64,000 bases of DNA, taken from Sisyra terminalis (taxonomy: Eukaryota > Arthropoda > Insecta > Neuroptera > Sisyridae). Within the stretch, counting starts at the first letter, position 1; each line of letters starts with the position of its first letter. The notes below the pieces were generated by a model. It saw nothing but the letters and a program-made list of their open reading frames with translations. It did no database searches and was not told the origin of the DNA. A program made the translations under genes and the position numbers. This document shows, one piece after another, positions 14,826 through 27,093 of the stretch. The DNA is taken from positions 69,264,630-69,328,629 of the forward strand of contig OY292274.1 of assembly GCA_958496175.1 (NCBI GenBank). The letters run 5' to 3'.

Positions 14826-14853
14826 CTTTATTAAACTAATATATTTATAACTA

Positions 14854-17751
14854 CTATGGAAATAGATCGAATTTTTTAGTATAAATTTCATAAGGAATAT
14901 TTTTGTCGCCTAAATAACGTTGATACAATCGATACCAAAATTTCATTCGGTCGTTTAATGGATTTGTGGCCGTCGTAAAATTGGGCTGGAACACCAAATA
15001 TGGCACGTTTTTCGATTGAATTGGATTCCAATTAATCTTAGCAAAAGTATCGTTCTCATCGAACGAATTTGGATTTCCTGTTCGAATAAACTTGATCAAC
15101 ATTTTCGTGTAACTCATTATAGTTGATTTAACCAACGGTGCGTTAAAGTAGGGTCGAATATGAAAGCCATTTATATTTTCTTGACTCCATCCATACGCTG
15201 AAATACAAAGTAGTGAAAGATATTTTTTGTTCATTTCATTAATAATTTCATGCTACATAATTCATCGCAGTGACCACAACGAGGATATAACCATCCTATG
15301 GTTTTGGAGACTAAATTGATTGGAGTTTTCACGTTGAATTCATATAGGTAAATTGGTACATTGTAGTTGGAAACATGAGCCATCGTTTTGATAAGTAGTA
15401 AATTTGGAAATTGAAAAAATTCGTCACCACTTAGCTGGAAAAAAATAATTTTTAAGGCTTGTACAGATTTTAATGAAACTTACTTTTGCCATAATGAAAT
15501 AGTTTTGATGGTTTGGAATCTCTTTTTGGTAGTACATGTCTTTGACTTCTTTATTAATTGCATCCAGTTCAAATTGAGATAAGTATTGTTTTATGACACG
15601 TGGTATTAGTTCAGTGAAGCGGGTGTAATTGTTGCTTCTTTTTGTTGCAGCTCGAAGAGTTGTGCTGCCTTCGTATTCCACGAAACTCGAAAGAATTGGC
15701 ATTCGAGCAAATTTGCCTTGCAAAATTAAATTGTCCGGAAAATCGGTTAGAAAAGGATTCGGATTGTTGATTTTTGATTCCACTACAATTGATATTGGAT
15801 AGTTGGTTCCCCCCGAATCCTAAACGATGAAAACGTTAATAAACTTTAGACATTTTATATTTGGGGTTGGTACTCACAAATGTGGCAAAGTACTTTCTGT
15901 AACCTTCTATTAATGTTTGGGCCGGTAATTGCATTAAATAAGAGAGAAAAGCTTTTTCGTTTCGTATATCATTTGTGTAGTTAATAAAATGTGCATAGAA
16001 ATCCAAGTGTTTATCTAATACATATAAATCCATTAAAGCTGCACCACTTTGCATGATAACTTTACTGAAAAGTTTGGTGGCTAAGGGATGTAACATTAGT
16101 AAATTAACCAAATTGCCACCACTACTGCATCCACCAATCACAACGTTGTTACGATTTCCGCCGAATTCATGAATGTAATTTTGAACCCATTGCAACAATA
16201 GTACCACATCTTTTGCACCAGCATTACCAGGAATGTGCAATTTTGGATCATTCAACGATAAAAAACCTGCAAATTTTCAACACTTGTAACTCTAAAACAC
16301 TTTTGATTTCAGTTGACTTACCGAAAATATTAAGACGATAGTCAAAATTAATAAATATTACATTTTCGTCGTCCATTATGTAATCGGGACCTAAGCTACT
16401 AGCGAAACCATTTTGGTGCACCCCGCCGAAAATTTGAACCCAAACATCACTGATTGGTTTTTTGGTTAGCTAAAATTATTAATTACAATTAGGAAAATTA
16501 TAAATTAATTCGTTTTAGTACAGTACCGTCCTGGTATATATGTTTAAATAAAGACAATCTTCCGAAATGGATCCAGTTACATTATATTCATGTACTACAT
16601 ATATGCAACGGTCAGCAAGATGAGTTGCATTTAATACTTGACGCCATGGATCAGCCGGAATGGGATCCTGAAAAGAATAATCAATTGCATATTAAGTAAT
16701 ACCAAGTAACACACTAAATTTTTTAAGGATTGGAAAAAAATATTTCCCCCTTTTCCATTAATCAATAATAACAACCAATTTGGATCTATGGAATGGAACT
16801 TTGGGGCACAGCATCCAACTCAAACGTGGAAATAATATCAAAGATTTCAATCCAAAGTTCTGCGGACAATAATCGGTGGCAATAAGAATCCACGACGACC
16901 TACAGGTGGAACATGTCAAAGATTCGATCAGTTGAAAAGCTCGGGTCTATCAACACTCGTGGGTTAGTTGTGTCCAATGACACAATTAACATTAAAAATT
17001 ACAGTTAAACAACATCAATAATATTCTAAATATAATTATAGTCTAAATAGTAGACTGGGCCAAAAAATCGACTATTTTTTTTTCGAAAAGTATATCGAAA
17101 ATATTGTTCAAGGTGACAAAAAAAAATTATCGAGAAAATTAATATTAAGAGGTCTATCATCTTTAAATTCGATTTTTTATTTGTGCTATCATTTTTGCGT
17201 CAATGCTGTCAAACTATCAAAGTAAAAAAATATCATCTGCACATATATTTATAGAAAATTAAATTCCCTACAAAAAATGTCTCTTTGAAAATTTTTCCAG
17301 GACACGCCACTTCCGAATAATCAAGCTTCAGACATTGACATAATTTTTAGATTTATCTTCTTTATTTTGGAAGTTTGTAACTAACGAACAAATAAATATA
17401 AAGAAATCATCAATATAGATTCTTGAAGGGAATTTAATGCTCTACAAAAAAGGTCTCTTAACGTTTTTATATAAAATCACTTTTTCAAAATTGGTTCTGC
17501 CATCTTAACTAAGTATTTTTTTCACAGGTCCCTATTACAAAATTAACCTTAAATCTTAATTCTCCCAGTGGCGGCTTAGCATAGGGAATTCCTTCGAAAG
17601 CAAAAAATTCGAAACCACTTAAACTGGTTTTTGTATATCCAATCAAAGGTCCCAACGATGTTTCCCAATAGATCTCTCTACCAATAGAACTTTGTAACCG
17701 GAAAAATATCAAAATTAAAAAACCATATTGAATTATAACTTTGGTACACAT
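14854..17751 (-). CDS. Carboxylesterase (alpha/beta hydrolase, type B), copy 2
   Basis: It has the same seven-exon structure as copy 1: 17751-17548, 16667-16527, 16469-16322, 16266-15878, 15819-15484, 15434-15257, 15197-14854. Exon lengths are identical to copy 1 and sum to 1740 nt (579 residues). The signal peptide, EDCLYLN, GCSSG nucleophile elbow, EYEG and GHCDEL are all kept. Differences are scattered replacements (for example DLYVLDKH against DFYVSDRH in exon 4) with no stops or frameshifts, so both copies appear functional. Intron 1 is about 0.9 kb against 2 kb in copy 1. An AATAAA lies downstream (complement of 14827-14832). The high similarity, introns and 5' flank included, points to a recent tandem duplication or gene conversion. 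Confidence 0.88.
17051..17495. mobile_element. Foldback/TIR element in esterase copy 2 intron 1
   Basis: It begins TAGACTGGGCCAAAAAATCG and matches the elements at 9262 and 10113. The interior is shorter, and the right boundary lies close to the exon 1 splice donor. Confidence 0.65.
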
Positions 17752-18943
17752 TTTAAGTAACATCTAAACTGATATCCGACCAAAACATTTATGAATATAA
17801 TTGAATGTATATAGTGAAGTATAGTGTTATAAAAACAACATTATTTTGATTAATATAATTTTCATTTACAAATTAAACCAGGTCATTTGCCTTATCTAGT
17901 CTTTTATTGTTTAAGTCTCTTTAAAAATAATTTCATAATTACATGATACTATCCCGAAAAAATCTTTTTACTTAATATCACGTAATTTAGTAGGTATGTA
18001 ATATGTTATCTAATATTATAAAGATGAAGATAGGCAACCAAATCCTTATCTAACCAAATTGTGTAGGTACTAAATTAATTCAAATCATTTAGTTGTTATG
18101 AAATATTGAATGAATTAATTCAAAAGTGTTACTAGATTAACAAACAGAAATAAAAAGAAGAGTTATTTCGACAAAAAAAAATGATTTTCTAAAAACTGTT
18201 TATAGTTTAAGCGGAAATCGGAAATTTCACCAAAAAATTTTAACAAACCAAGACAAAAAAATATATAAAATTTTAAGGAACTTTTGGGAGTGAATATGTT
18301 TTGTTTTCATCTATGCAAATCAAAATATTGATTTAAAAAAAATAGTCTATTCGATTATCGAATCTACATAATATTACGAGTAGAATTATAATATTTTTTA
18401 AACTGCAATAACTTTTTAATGACTTTGTGAATCGCTTTAAAATTTTGAACAGGTAATTGGTAACATTTTAACATATCTCCATAACATCCGTAAATAAAAA
18501 TAACAGGATATAAGAGTTTTTTACTTGGTTTTAGACTTTTTAAAAGTATCCAATTGTTATCCAATCATCTTATTTTTATATTTATATTCTTAGTTATGTA
18601 CTAAAACTTTAAAAGTGATCTGTCGCCATCTATGCACGTTTAGTGGAACAATAACTATGAAGCAAGGAGTTTATGATACTTGCTCCATCTATCAAATTTT
18701 TTGTTGAGCACCTTGTAAAGGTTGTGAGTTAGAGAAGATGATTGAAAAGCATGATTTTCGAATATTTATCAACCGAAAGAAAATCCAAATTCGTAGTCAT
18801 AGAGATATTTTAAACGATTTTTTTGGCAAGTCTGGCAATTTGACAATTCCCATATGTCACATATCCTTAATATGACAGCTAACCGTTGAGCAAATGGCAT
18901 TTAATTAAATTTTTTGTCCCACAAATTATGATCCATTTGATCT
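17752..18943. other. Divergent spacer between esterase copy 2 and ARMT1
   Basis: The first 400 bp repeat the upstream region of esterase copy 1. The rest is AT-rich without recognised features. An ATG at 18928 opens a short frame (about 20 codons) that overlaps the ARMT1 start in another frame and could act as an upstream ORF. Confidence 0.4.
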
Positions 18944-20269
18944 ATGTCCGCCAAATCATCACCACGCAGTTCCAATATCGTCAGTATTGATGTAAGTACC
19001 CCGATCGGTGTTCCCCTCAGTGCATTTTATATCCAGAGCTTCGCGTTTTACACAACGAAAAATCGATGGCCCAGCATTCTGCAAAACATAAACGAACAAC
19101 TCGAGGCGATGGACAAGACGATACTCAAGCAATCAGCGATTGCCGAGTTGGATCACGCACGTGGTGAAATTTTAAATTTGATCCCCAAAATCAAGTCCAA
19201 CTCGCCGCTGGAACCGTTTACGACCAGAGCACCGGATGTTCCGCACTGGAATAATGCACTAGTGGAAGCCCAAAAAGACGATATAAATGTGTGCTTTTAC
19301 AATGTCCCGTGGCTTCTGGCCGAGTGCTATCTTTATCGTCGTCTGCGTGCCATTTTCGAGGCGACTCTTCACCTGAAAAAATTCGACTATTTCCAAATGC
19401 AAAAAGAGCGCTCCTATAGAATGGCACTGGGTGCTATTATTTCGTTGGGCGTTCAATTTCTGAAGACGATCGAGCAGAAGACCGATATCAAATATAATTT
19501 TGAACAACTGTTAAAAGTGAACTTGTGGGGCAATAAGTGCGATTTATCGTTGACACTAGGATTCACGGATGCACCCAAGGATATGCTGCAACTGGTTAAT
19601 GAATACAATGATCAAATTTTGGTCGATGACATCCACTCGATTTGGGAGATTCTACAGCAAAATACCTGTTACAATAAAGTTATCATTGTTAACGACAATG
19701 CCGGCTATGAACTATTCAGTGACTTAATTGTTGCCGACTTTATGCTAACATTTCATTTAGCCGAAGCGGTGCACTTTTACGTGAAAGCAATTCCGTGGTT
19801 CATATCGGACGTCACCGAAAATGATTTTCTTTGGATGCTAGAAACACTGGCCAAGTCCGACGATCAAAACCTATCGACACTGGGACAGCGTTGGAAAAAA
19901 TATGTGGTCCAACAATCGTGGGTGATTAAAGTGGAAATGTTTTGGACGTTACCGTATCCATTTGCAGCAATGCTGGACAAGGACTCGGCTTTGTATCATA
20001 AACTAAGCGAATCCAAGCTCATTATATTCAAGGGGGATTTAAACTATCGAAAACTAGTCGGCGATATTAATTGGAATACCACCACCCCGTTTTCGAAAGC
20101 ATTGCAAGGATTTTTACCATCGAATTTGTGCACGCTACGAACGATCAAAGCCGATGTAATTTGTGGACTTTTACCAGGAATAGCGGAACAAAATTCACAA
20201 CGCAATCCCGATTGGATGATTAGTGGAGATTTTGCGGTGGTTCAATATCAAGGAGTCACCCCTAAATAA
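18944..20269 (+). CDS. ARMT1: ARMT1-family damage-control phosphatase (DUF89)
   Basis: This intronless 441-residue protein is close to human ARMT1 along its whole length. The family consists of metal-dependent DUF89 phosphatases that clear reactive sugar phosphates; the human protein was also reported to have glutamate O-methyltransferase activity. Visible landmarks are PLSAFYIQSFAF (24-35), WLLAECYLYRR (123-133), LWGNKCDLSL (194-203), the metal-site DN in NDNAGYEL (Asp251, Asn252), Asp289 in WFISD, and KGDLNYRKL (363-371). All expected active-site residues are present. The N-terminus is about 20 residues longer than in mammals. A GTAAGT at 18990 is not a usable intron because PLSAFYIQSFA beyond it is conserved coding sequence. 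An AATAAA follows at 20331. Codon use is visibly more GC-rich than in the flanks. Confidence 0.95.
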   Translation: MSAKSSPRSSNIVSIDVSTPIGVPLSAFYIQSFAFYTTKNRWPSILQNINEQLEAMDKTILKQSAIAELDHARGEILNLIPKIKSNSPLEPFTTRAPDVPHWNNALVEAQKDDINVCFYNVPWLLAECYLYRRLRAIFEATLHLKKFDYFQMQKERSYRMALGAIISLGVQFLKTIEQKTDIKYNFEQLLKVNLWGNKCDLSLTLGFTDAPKDMLQLVNEYNDQILVDDIHSIWEILQQNTCYNKVIIVNDNAGYELFSDLIVADFMLTFHLAEAVHFYVKAIPWFISDVTENDFLWMLETLAKSDDQNLSTLGQRWKKYVVQQSWVIKVEMFWTLPYPFAAMLDKDSALYHKLSESKLIIFKGDLNYRKLVGDINWNTTTPFSKALQGFLPSNLCTLRTIKADVICGLLPGIAEQNSQRNPDWMISGDFAVVQYQGVTPK

Positions 20270-20458
20270 TTAGAGCAATTACCTGGTTTTGCGATCAAAT
20301 ATTCTTTTTGTCGAAAATGTAAAATTGTTTAATAAATATTCAATGTAACGATTACCTAATTCCCCTGGTTCATTAACAATTCACACGATTTCATTTCAAT
20401 AAAATAATTTGTTCAACGATCGAAAACTTCAAATCAATTGCTAATCTCAACGACCGCA

Positions 20459-23400
20459 ATGTTTTACTTTTTATATTTAAACTTACTGTTACGTTCAATT
20501 GTGGGAACTTTTCAGTCTCAAAACAATTGCATTGTTGTCCTCAGCCACAACAATGATATAACTTTAGGAAGTGACTATCCAGCTGTATATATCAACGTAA
20601 ATGAAACAATGAAAAATTTTGAAACCATCTTCATAGAAATATCCCAATTTCGATGTGACATTTTCGTTTTTGCGCTGGCCAACCCATTGTTGGTGGTTCA
20701 CGATTTGGAGGCGGCCATCAAAGTCACCGATCAAAGATTTGGGGAGCGGAAGTTGATTTTTGTCAATCCGGAAGAAGAAGAACAAATGAATGGATGGTCT
20801 GCAAATCGGATTTTGAATGATCCTCTTTTTGAGTTTGTTCCCAATGCTTTGGTGGTTGAGGGGTCCAACGAAACATTTGAAGTAAGTCTAAGAATATTTG
20901 CTAAAAGAGAAAGGAATTGGTAAATTTTGTTCTGCGTTTGATTAAAGAAAATTTTGAGTACGCCACTGATCAGATATGTGAGAAAAGCCAACTTGCTTCC
21001 GATTTTTTGCCCTTACTATTCAAACTTTAAAAAAAAATCTTTTATATTTTATAAGAATGAAATTCGATCAGGTGGTGAGGAAAAGTCGACTATCGTTCGA
21101 TGGGATGTTTTAGAATTAAATACTCCAAAATTTTGGCATTTGAAAAAGAAAAATAAATCCAAAGTTTTCCATTAGTAGCACTGTCGTATCATAGCTGAAA
21201 TATAAGGGTAGATTTTTATGATTTAAATCGAGAATATTGTAAATACATCCTTGAAAGTAAGCAACGGGAAGGGGGTGAAATCGATTCGTTAATGAAAAGA
21301 AATCGTTCAATTTTCATCGCAAAAAATACCTTATTTAGGGGTGGTTTATAAAAGAAATCACTAATACTTGTTCGTTAGGACATTTCTATAGAAAAACATT
21401 ACAAATTTGAACCAAAAAAAAAAAAAAAAAATACGACAAGAAAATTGTGAGTTTAAAAAAATTGCACAACAAGGGTAGTTTTTTAAAGTGAAAATCAAAA
21501 TAACTCTACTTCACCCTCGGATTGTACAAACACTTTCGAAAATTAACCAAAATTAAGGGATGAAATCCATCATGATTGAGATAAGGTCAACCATTAGATA
21601 AAAAAGATTTGTCAAATTCTCAACGTAGAAAAAGAATATCAAATAAGGGTTGTCTGGTAAACAAAACACTAATTGTTGAGCGTTAGAATGTTCCAAAGCT
21701 TACAATAGTAAATTATTTCAAATTTGAATCCCCAAAAAAATTTGCGAAATGAAAATTTTGGGGTATTTACAGGTGTTTTTTTTTTAAATCAAAATAACTC
21801 TTCTGCCCACATTTACTGTACAAATATCTCCGAAAACAAACAAGGATGGGGGGGGTGAAATAAGGGTTGCTTGCGTTGCTTGTAAGACAAAACAACTTAC
21901 TATAGTAAAATATTTTAAAATTGATGCCAAAAATTTTTTAATAAAAGAAAATTTTGAAGTACCTATCTGTGCTTTTTTCACCAAATCATTCAATCGTAAG
22001 GGTAGTTTTTTATGGTAAATTAATTAAAAAAATTCATGTAAAGAAAATCGTGAGATATTTTATAAGTGATTTTTTTTTGAAAAATCACTAAGCTTTAAGG
22101 GTAGCTTTTTATAATGGAAATCAAAAGGACTTTTCTACCAATATGTATTGTACAGAAATCTTCGAGAAAAACCAAGGATGAAGGGGTGAAGTTTATCAAT
22201 TGAAGGGATGAAATCGAAATTGTTCACTTTTGATTGTAAAAAATTATACTTATTAGGGGTGGGTTCTGAAACGAAACACTAATTATCATTCCTTTGTATA
22301 GTTTAAGGTATAATTTTGTAAAATAATTCATATTTAAAGCCAAAATACCTGAGTAAAACGCTTAATTTTAAGGGTGTTTATTTACGATGAAAATCGAAGA
22401 TTTTTTTAGCCAATTATCGAAAAACCAATAGTATCGAAAATAAATAAGAATTAAGGGGTGGAATTATGTATTAAGTGTTAAGAAATTCTCCATTTGCTAT
22501 CTTCAAAAGCTATACTTAGGGATGCTAAAAGGGATGAATTAATTAAGTGAAAAATATTATTAAAGTTTCAATGTCATACTGATACAAATAAACTATTGTA
22601 ATGTTTAGAAAAGCAAAAAAAATGTGATCTATAAATCAATAATTTTTTCGGAAAAGATATATGATTATCATCATAAAAACTATTTCATCCAAATATATTC
22701 GAAAGTCCAAAGGGTGAAATCGGTCAGTAAAAGGGATGAAGTTGATCATCTAGCGTGAAGAAATCGTTTAGTTTTTATCACAAAAAACTATACTATTTAG
22801 GGGTGGATTATGAAATAAAACACTAAATATTGTTCCTTAGAATATCCTACGTCTAAATATCGCTAAAGATTTAAAATTTGAAGTAAAATATAAAAGAAAG
22901 GGTAGTTTTTTTGGATGCAAATAGAAAAGAATGTTTTCAGGTTTTAAAAACCGCACCGGTACAAGGGGTGATTTGGCAGGACTTTTCTTAAATTAATATT
23001 TTTAAAAAAATCGGTTTGGCAGTAAAAATAATGCGTGAGTTACCTAATTTCTAAAATTCAGTAACTTTTTCGGTAAATTCTTGCAGTGAGGGTAGTTTTT
23101 TTTAATGATGAAATCGAAAAGGTTCTACCGAACAATAGTGTACCAATAAGGGTGGTAATCGTTCGTCAAGATATCATTAAACTTAATTTTGCAAAATTTC
23201 TTGAAATTCTTCAAAATATAATCGACACCCTTAGTTTTCAAAGTTTGTAGGAAAGTGATGGGGCAGTTATCGCTATGTATTCTCCTTCATGTTGGAAAAA
23301 TTTTCTTTTAAAAATATAAAAATCCGCTGACTTATGAGTGCATTTCCTCCCTAAAAAAATATCATTATTACATTGAGATTTGACAAATATTTTGAAGTAC

Positions 23401-26400
23401 TTACTGCAGTCTTTGGAGGCATTAGGCTTTTCCTGATTCCAATGATATTGCAAAAATTTTCAATCGTTTCATGGTCATTAAAACAATAATAAGTCCCAAA
23501 TTTTTAAATCTGTAGACATACAAATTGTTTCATACAATTTATGCTTCTTTCAGGATGACTTCCAAATACAATCCGAAATAGTGTTTGAAATTTTCACTCA
23601 TAAATTTGTGGGAAAAACCAGCGATAGTGATTTGATTCGAGTTGATGTTTGGTTTGGATCGAATCAAAGTTTTCTCTTCAATAACGAAATGTTTCCGAAT
23701 AAAATGAAAAATTTGGAAGGAAAGCCGTTGAGGGCAGCAACGTTCACGTATTTGCCATACGCTTATTTTGGTATCGATTATTTTGTATAGAAAAATATGC
23801 TTTTATTGTTGACTTTGATTTTTTTTAAAGAAAATGACTTCATTGATGGATTTGAGACGAAGTTGATTGTGGAATATGTTCGAACAATTAATGCATCTTT
23901 GGAATTAATTGTGGATGACGAAAATGAATGGGGAGAAATTTACAACAATCGAACGGGTATTGGAATATTGGGAACACTGGTGCAAGATGAAGCTGATGTT
24001 TCATTCGGTAAAATCTTAAGATCAATTTTTTTTTTAAATTTTCACCAATAAGAATTTTTTTTAGCGGCTCTTTATACGTGGTTTCACGAGTATAAATTTT
24101 TGGACTTGTCCATATCAGCGTCACGTACAGGCATCACCTGTTTAACTCCAGCTCCAAGGTTCTATTATAAAATTTGAAAATATTTTTTCGAAAAATAAAA
24201 ATTTTTTTTTTTTGGTGTCAATTTGCAGGCCATTTACCAGTTGGTTCACGCCAATTACTCCGTTCTCGAAATGGGTTTGGCTTTTTCTTGTTTTGACGGA
24301 AATATCGGTGATTGTTGCCTTTTATTACATCTCAAACGTGAGTGTAACAATCGAAAGGAAAGTAGATTCGTTTGACGTAATATTCAAATCCGATTTCTAT
24401 AAAAAAAGCATTTTTTATCGGTAAGTTTTAGCTTCGAAATTATTTAAAACTAGAAATACCTTATTGGCTCAAAGTTTGGTGAATTCCGTTTTGAGTGTAA
24501 ACTTTTGATTTGTATTTCAAAGACGAAAGTTGGAAACAATCATATTTGCAAATTTTGTGGAAAATGCCATCAAAGAATTTTTAGTGGTATCACATTTTGG
24601 AAAACACTGGCTTAATCGATAAGGGTTAAAAGTCTAAAAGATAAAATCTCATATTAAGATAAATTCCTGTGGAATGTTTTTTCTTTTACCTCGATAAAAT
24701 TTTGTTTTTGATAAAGTGGATGTCAAACAATTCTTCCTCCTTTGAGGGGCGAAAAGAAGTCATTATCTGCATCATTTGTATTGCTTTATTGTCTTTCACT
24801 TTTCGAAATCGTTGATTTTTTCTTGTACCTTAAAAGTTTTCAATGTTTTTGTGATATTCCAAAATCGTTTTGGTTGTTAAGTATTTAGGCAATTAATCGT
24901 TGTTCTCATTGTTATTTTATTTGTTCTGGTCTTGCTTCCGAAGATTTTAGATATAAATATATTCCATCAAACTTGAATTTAAATGCAAACACTTGTATTG
25001 CACTTATTTCTCGTACTAATTTTGCTTCTAAGTACTTGGAAGTTATCACCTGCAATTAATATTAAATTTCATTAATTTTTTAATACTACTTTTTAGGTTT
25101 TTGGCGTTTGAATGACCTTATCTAATGAAAATCGTAGATTTTCCGGTTCTCGTATTTTTAATGAAAGAACCAAAAAAAAACTTTGAAAAACCGTCAAAAC
25201 TTATCACACAAAATCAAAAAGAATAAAATTTTAATGTCTATTCTAAGTTTGGAAGAATTTCTTATACTTTTTTAAATTTCTCAAAAAAAATTTTTCACCT
25301 AGGTTACCATTAAATTGAGATTTCAATCTTCATGCCTTCATACCATGTACCAAATTTTAAATGAAGTTATATCACATAAATTGATTATTTTTTTAAGAAT
25401 TCCACTTAAGCCCCAAAATCCCTTTAGTGTTTAAAAAACATAAAACACAATTTTATCACAAGAAAAAAAAAATTTCAGCAGTAAAATAGTTTTAAATTAA
25501 GTAAATCCACGTGAATATGTCAAATCGAACAACTGACGTTTAGCAAGTCTCCAAACCTTTTTCTGTAATCAAAATTTGAAATATTTTTATTTTTTCTAGC
25601 TATAACTATAAATTAAATACGAAAACTCGCGCAAATTAGTTCTCTGTTTGTGATAAGAACAATTAATTTGAAAAAAAATATTTTTTTTTTAATTTTGCAA
25701 TCAGCAATTTAACCAAATAACTGCAATTTGCGAGTACGCATGCTCTATCAGTGTAAAATTATCAGGGATTGATTTTAAAACTTTTGCCTTAACGCACCTA
25801 ATAAAATATGCATTTCTGATGAAAACTATCTAATTACCTTCTGCAATGTCGCTAAATCGAACACCAAATCAACAATGATTAATTTTGATCGATGAAAGTT
25901 TAACTTTGTAATTATCTCCGAAACAAGGCTCATCGTTGTCGAATTGGCAAAAGATTCACTTTCTAAATAATTTTTTTAGGTCAGTGTTTTCCGTTTATAT
26001 CTTCACAAATCTTTGATTGGATTTTCTTGCAGCAAAAGCCGAAACTTGAGACGATATTCTCGTGGAGAATCTTCCATTTTAACGATTGGTATGCTTCTAC
26101 TTCAGCCATTTCCCAACTCAATGAATTCCATCACAATTTCCCTGAAACATTTGTTGATTTTTTTGGAAATATTAACGTTAATAATCACAAGTTCATACAG
26201 TGGAGTTTTGGCTACGAATATGACCGTACCAATGTAAGTAATTCGGTTTGAAAGTATTAACAAAAAAAAATTATGGATTAACTTAAAAATTTCAGATATG
26301 AATCATCGATTAAATTCGTTGATCAGTTGGTGCACAGCGATATACATTGGGGGGCGACCAGCTATGCATGGGTGTTTTCCTTGTTCGATATCAACGAGAC

Positions 26401-26948
26401 CAAAGCAATTACACTGGTCAATAAATTCGAGGCAATCGGTGAGGACAAATTGGCACAAAAAACAAAAAGTCGAAATTTTGCATTTTCGGTGGAACGACTA
26501 TCCGGTGGATATTTCGCCGTTGGCGAATACATAACGGAAGATTCACTCCCATACTTTCAAATAATGAGCGAAGATATTTACTGGGAGTTTTGTGTATTTA
26601 TGCTGCGCAAAAGCTCAGCCCATACGGAAGGACTCAATCGGCTAATTGGACAGGTGCATGCTGCCGGGCTTTTCTATATTTGGGAAGGACAGGTACCTAC
26701 GGAAAAAGTGGAAATTTTCTGGAGAATTAATATTCGGTTGGTTTTAGGTTGTGCGCAATCATATGAACAGTAAAGTGCAGTTGGGAATCAAATTATCATC
26801 TTTCGGACATTCGGATGGTTCTGGACCAATTAGGCTACGTACAAGTCACCTGAAAGGAACTTATGTTATTTGGATAGTTGGCAACTTTTTGGCAACATTA
26901 GTTTTCATCATTGAAATAATATTACACAAAAAATTTAATATTCACTAA
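20459..26948 (+). CDS. Divergent ionotropic receptor (IR), ligand-gated channel
   Basis: Eight exons: 20459-20881, 23554-23770, 23831-24007, 24065-24158, 24229-24420, 26033-26233, 26296-26692, 26748-26948. Phases join cleanly to give 633 residues. A signal peptide (MFYFLYLNLLL...) is followed by an extracellular N-terminal region. The S1 half of the ligand-binding domain contains GFETKLIVEYVR and AALYTWFHEYKFLDLSIS. M1 is about residues 319-338 (WVWLFLVLTEISVIVAF), and the pore loop lies around GESSILTIGMLLLQP. M2 ends in SYSGVLATNMTVP, the IR/iGluR SYTANLA-like motif. M3 is near the C-terminus (YVIWIVGNFLATLVFIIEIIL). It is probably a chemosensory channel subunit. I cannot assign it to a named IR. 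A TTG 21 nt upstream is in frame, but the ATG at 20459 is the credible start. AATAAA lies at 26979. Confidence 0.9.
20882..23553. repeat. IR intron 1 built of decayed ~280-bp tandem units
   Basis: Phrases recur in a fixed order: AAGGGTAGTTTTTTA, GGGGTGAAATCGAT, CGTTCAATTTTCATCGCAAAAA, TTAGGGGTGGTTT, ACACTAATTATTGTTCGTTAG and AATATTTCAAATTTGAA. Instances of AAGGGTAG occur near 21205, 21473, 21998, 22096, 22900 and 23090. This is an old, diverged tandem array, not coding sequence. Confidence 0.7.
24421..26032. other. IR intron 5
   Basis: A 1.6-kb AT-rich intron. No repeat structure, nested gene or RNA gene recognised. Confidence 0.6.
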
Positions 26949-27093
26949 AGATTCACTTATCTTAAACGAAACACAGTAAATAAATAGTTTACAAAGCAAT
27001 AAATCTTTTTTTCTATTCTTATCTCGTTAACAATTTCCCATAATCTTTCAGTACACAATCGTTTCAAGTGATTATTTAGTGAATAAAAAAAAT

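Noticed and set aside
18990..19019. Intron in the 5' part of ARMT1 (GTAAGT..CAG)
   Set aside because: It would be only about 30 nt, and the sequence around it encodes residues conserved in the family.
20438..20458. Upstream start of the IR gene
   Set aside because: The codon is TTG; the ATG at 20459 gives a normal signal peptide.
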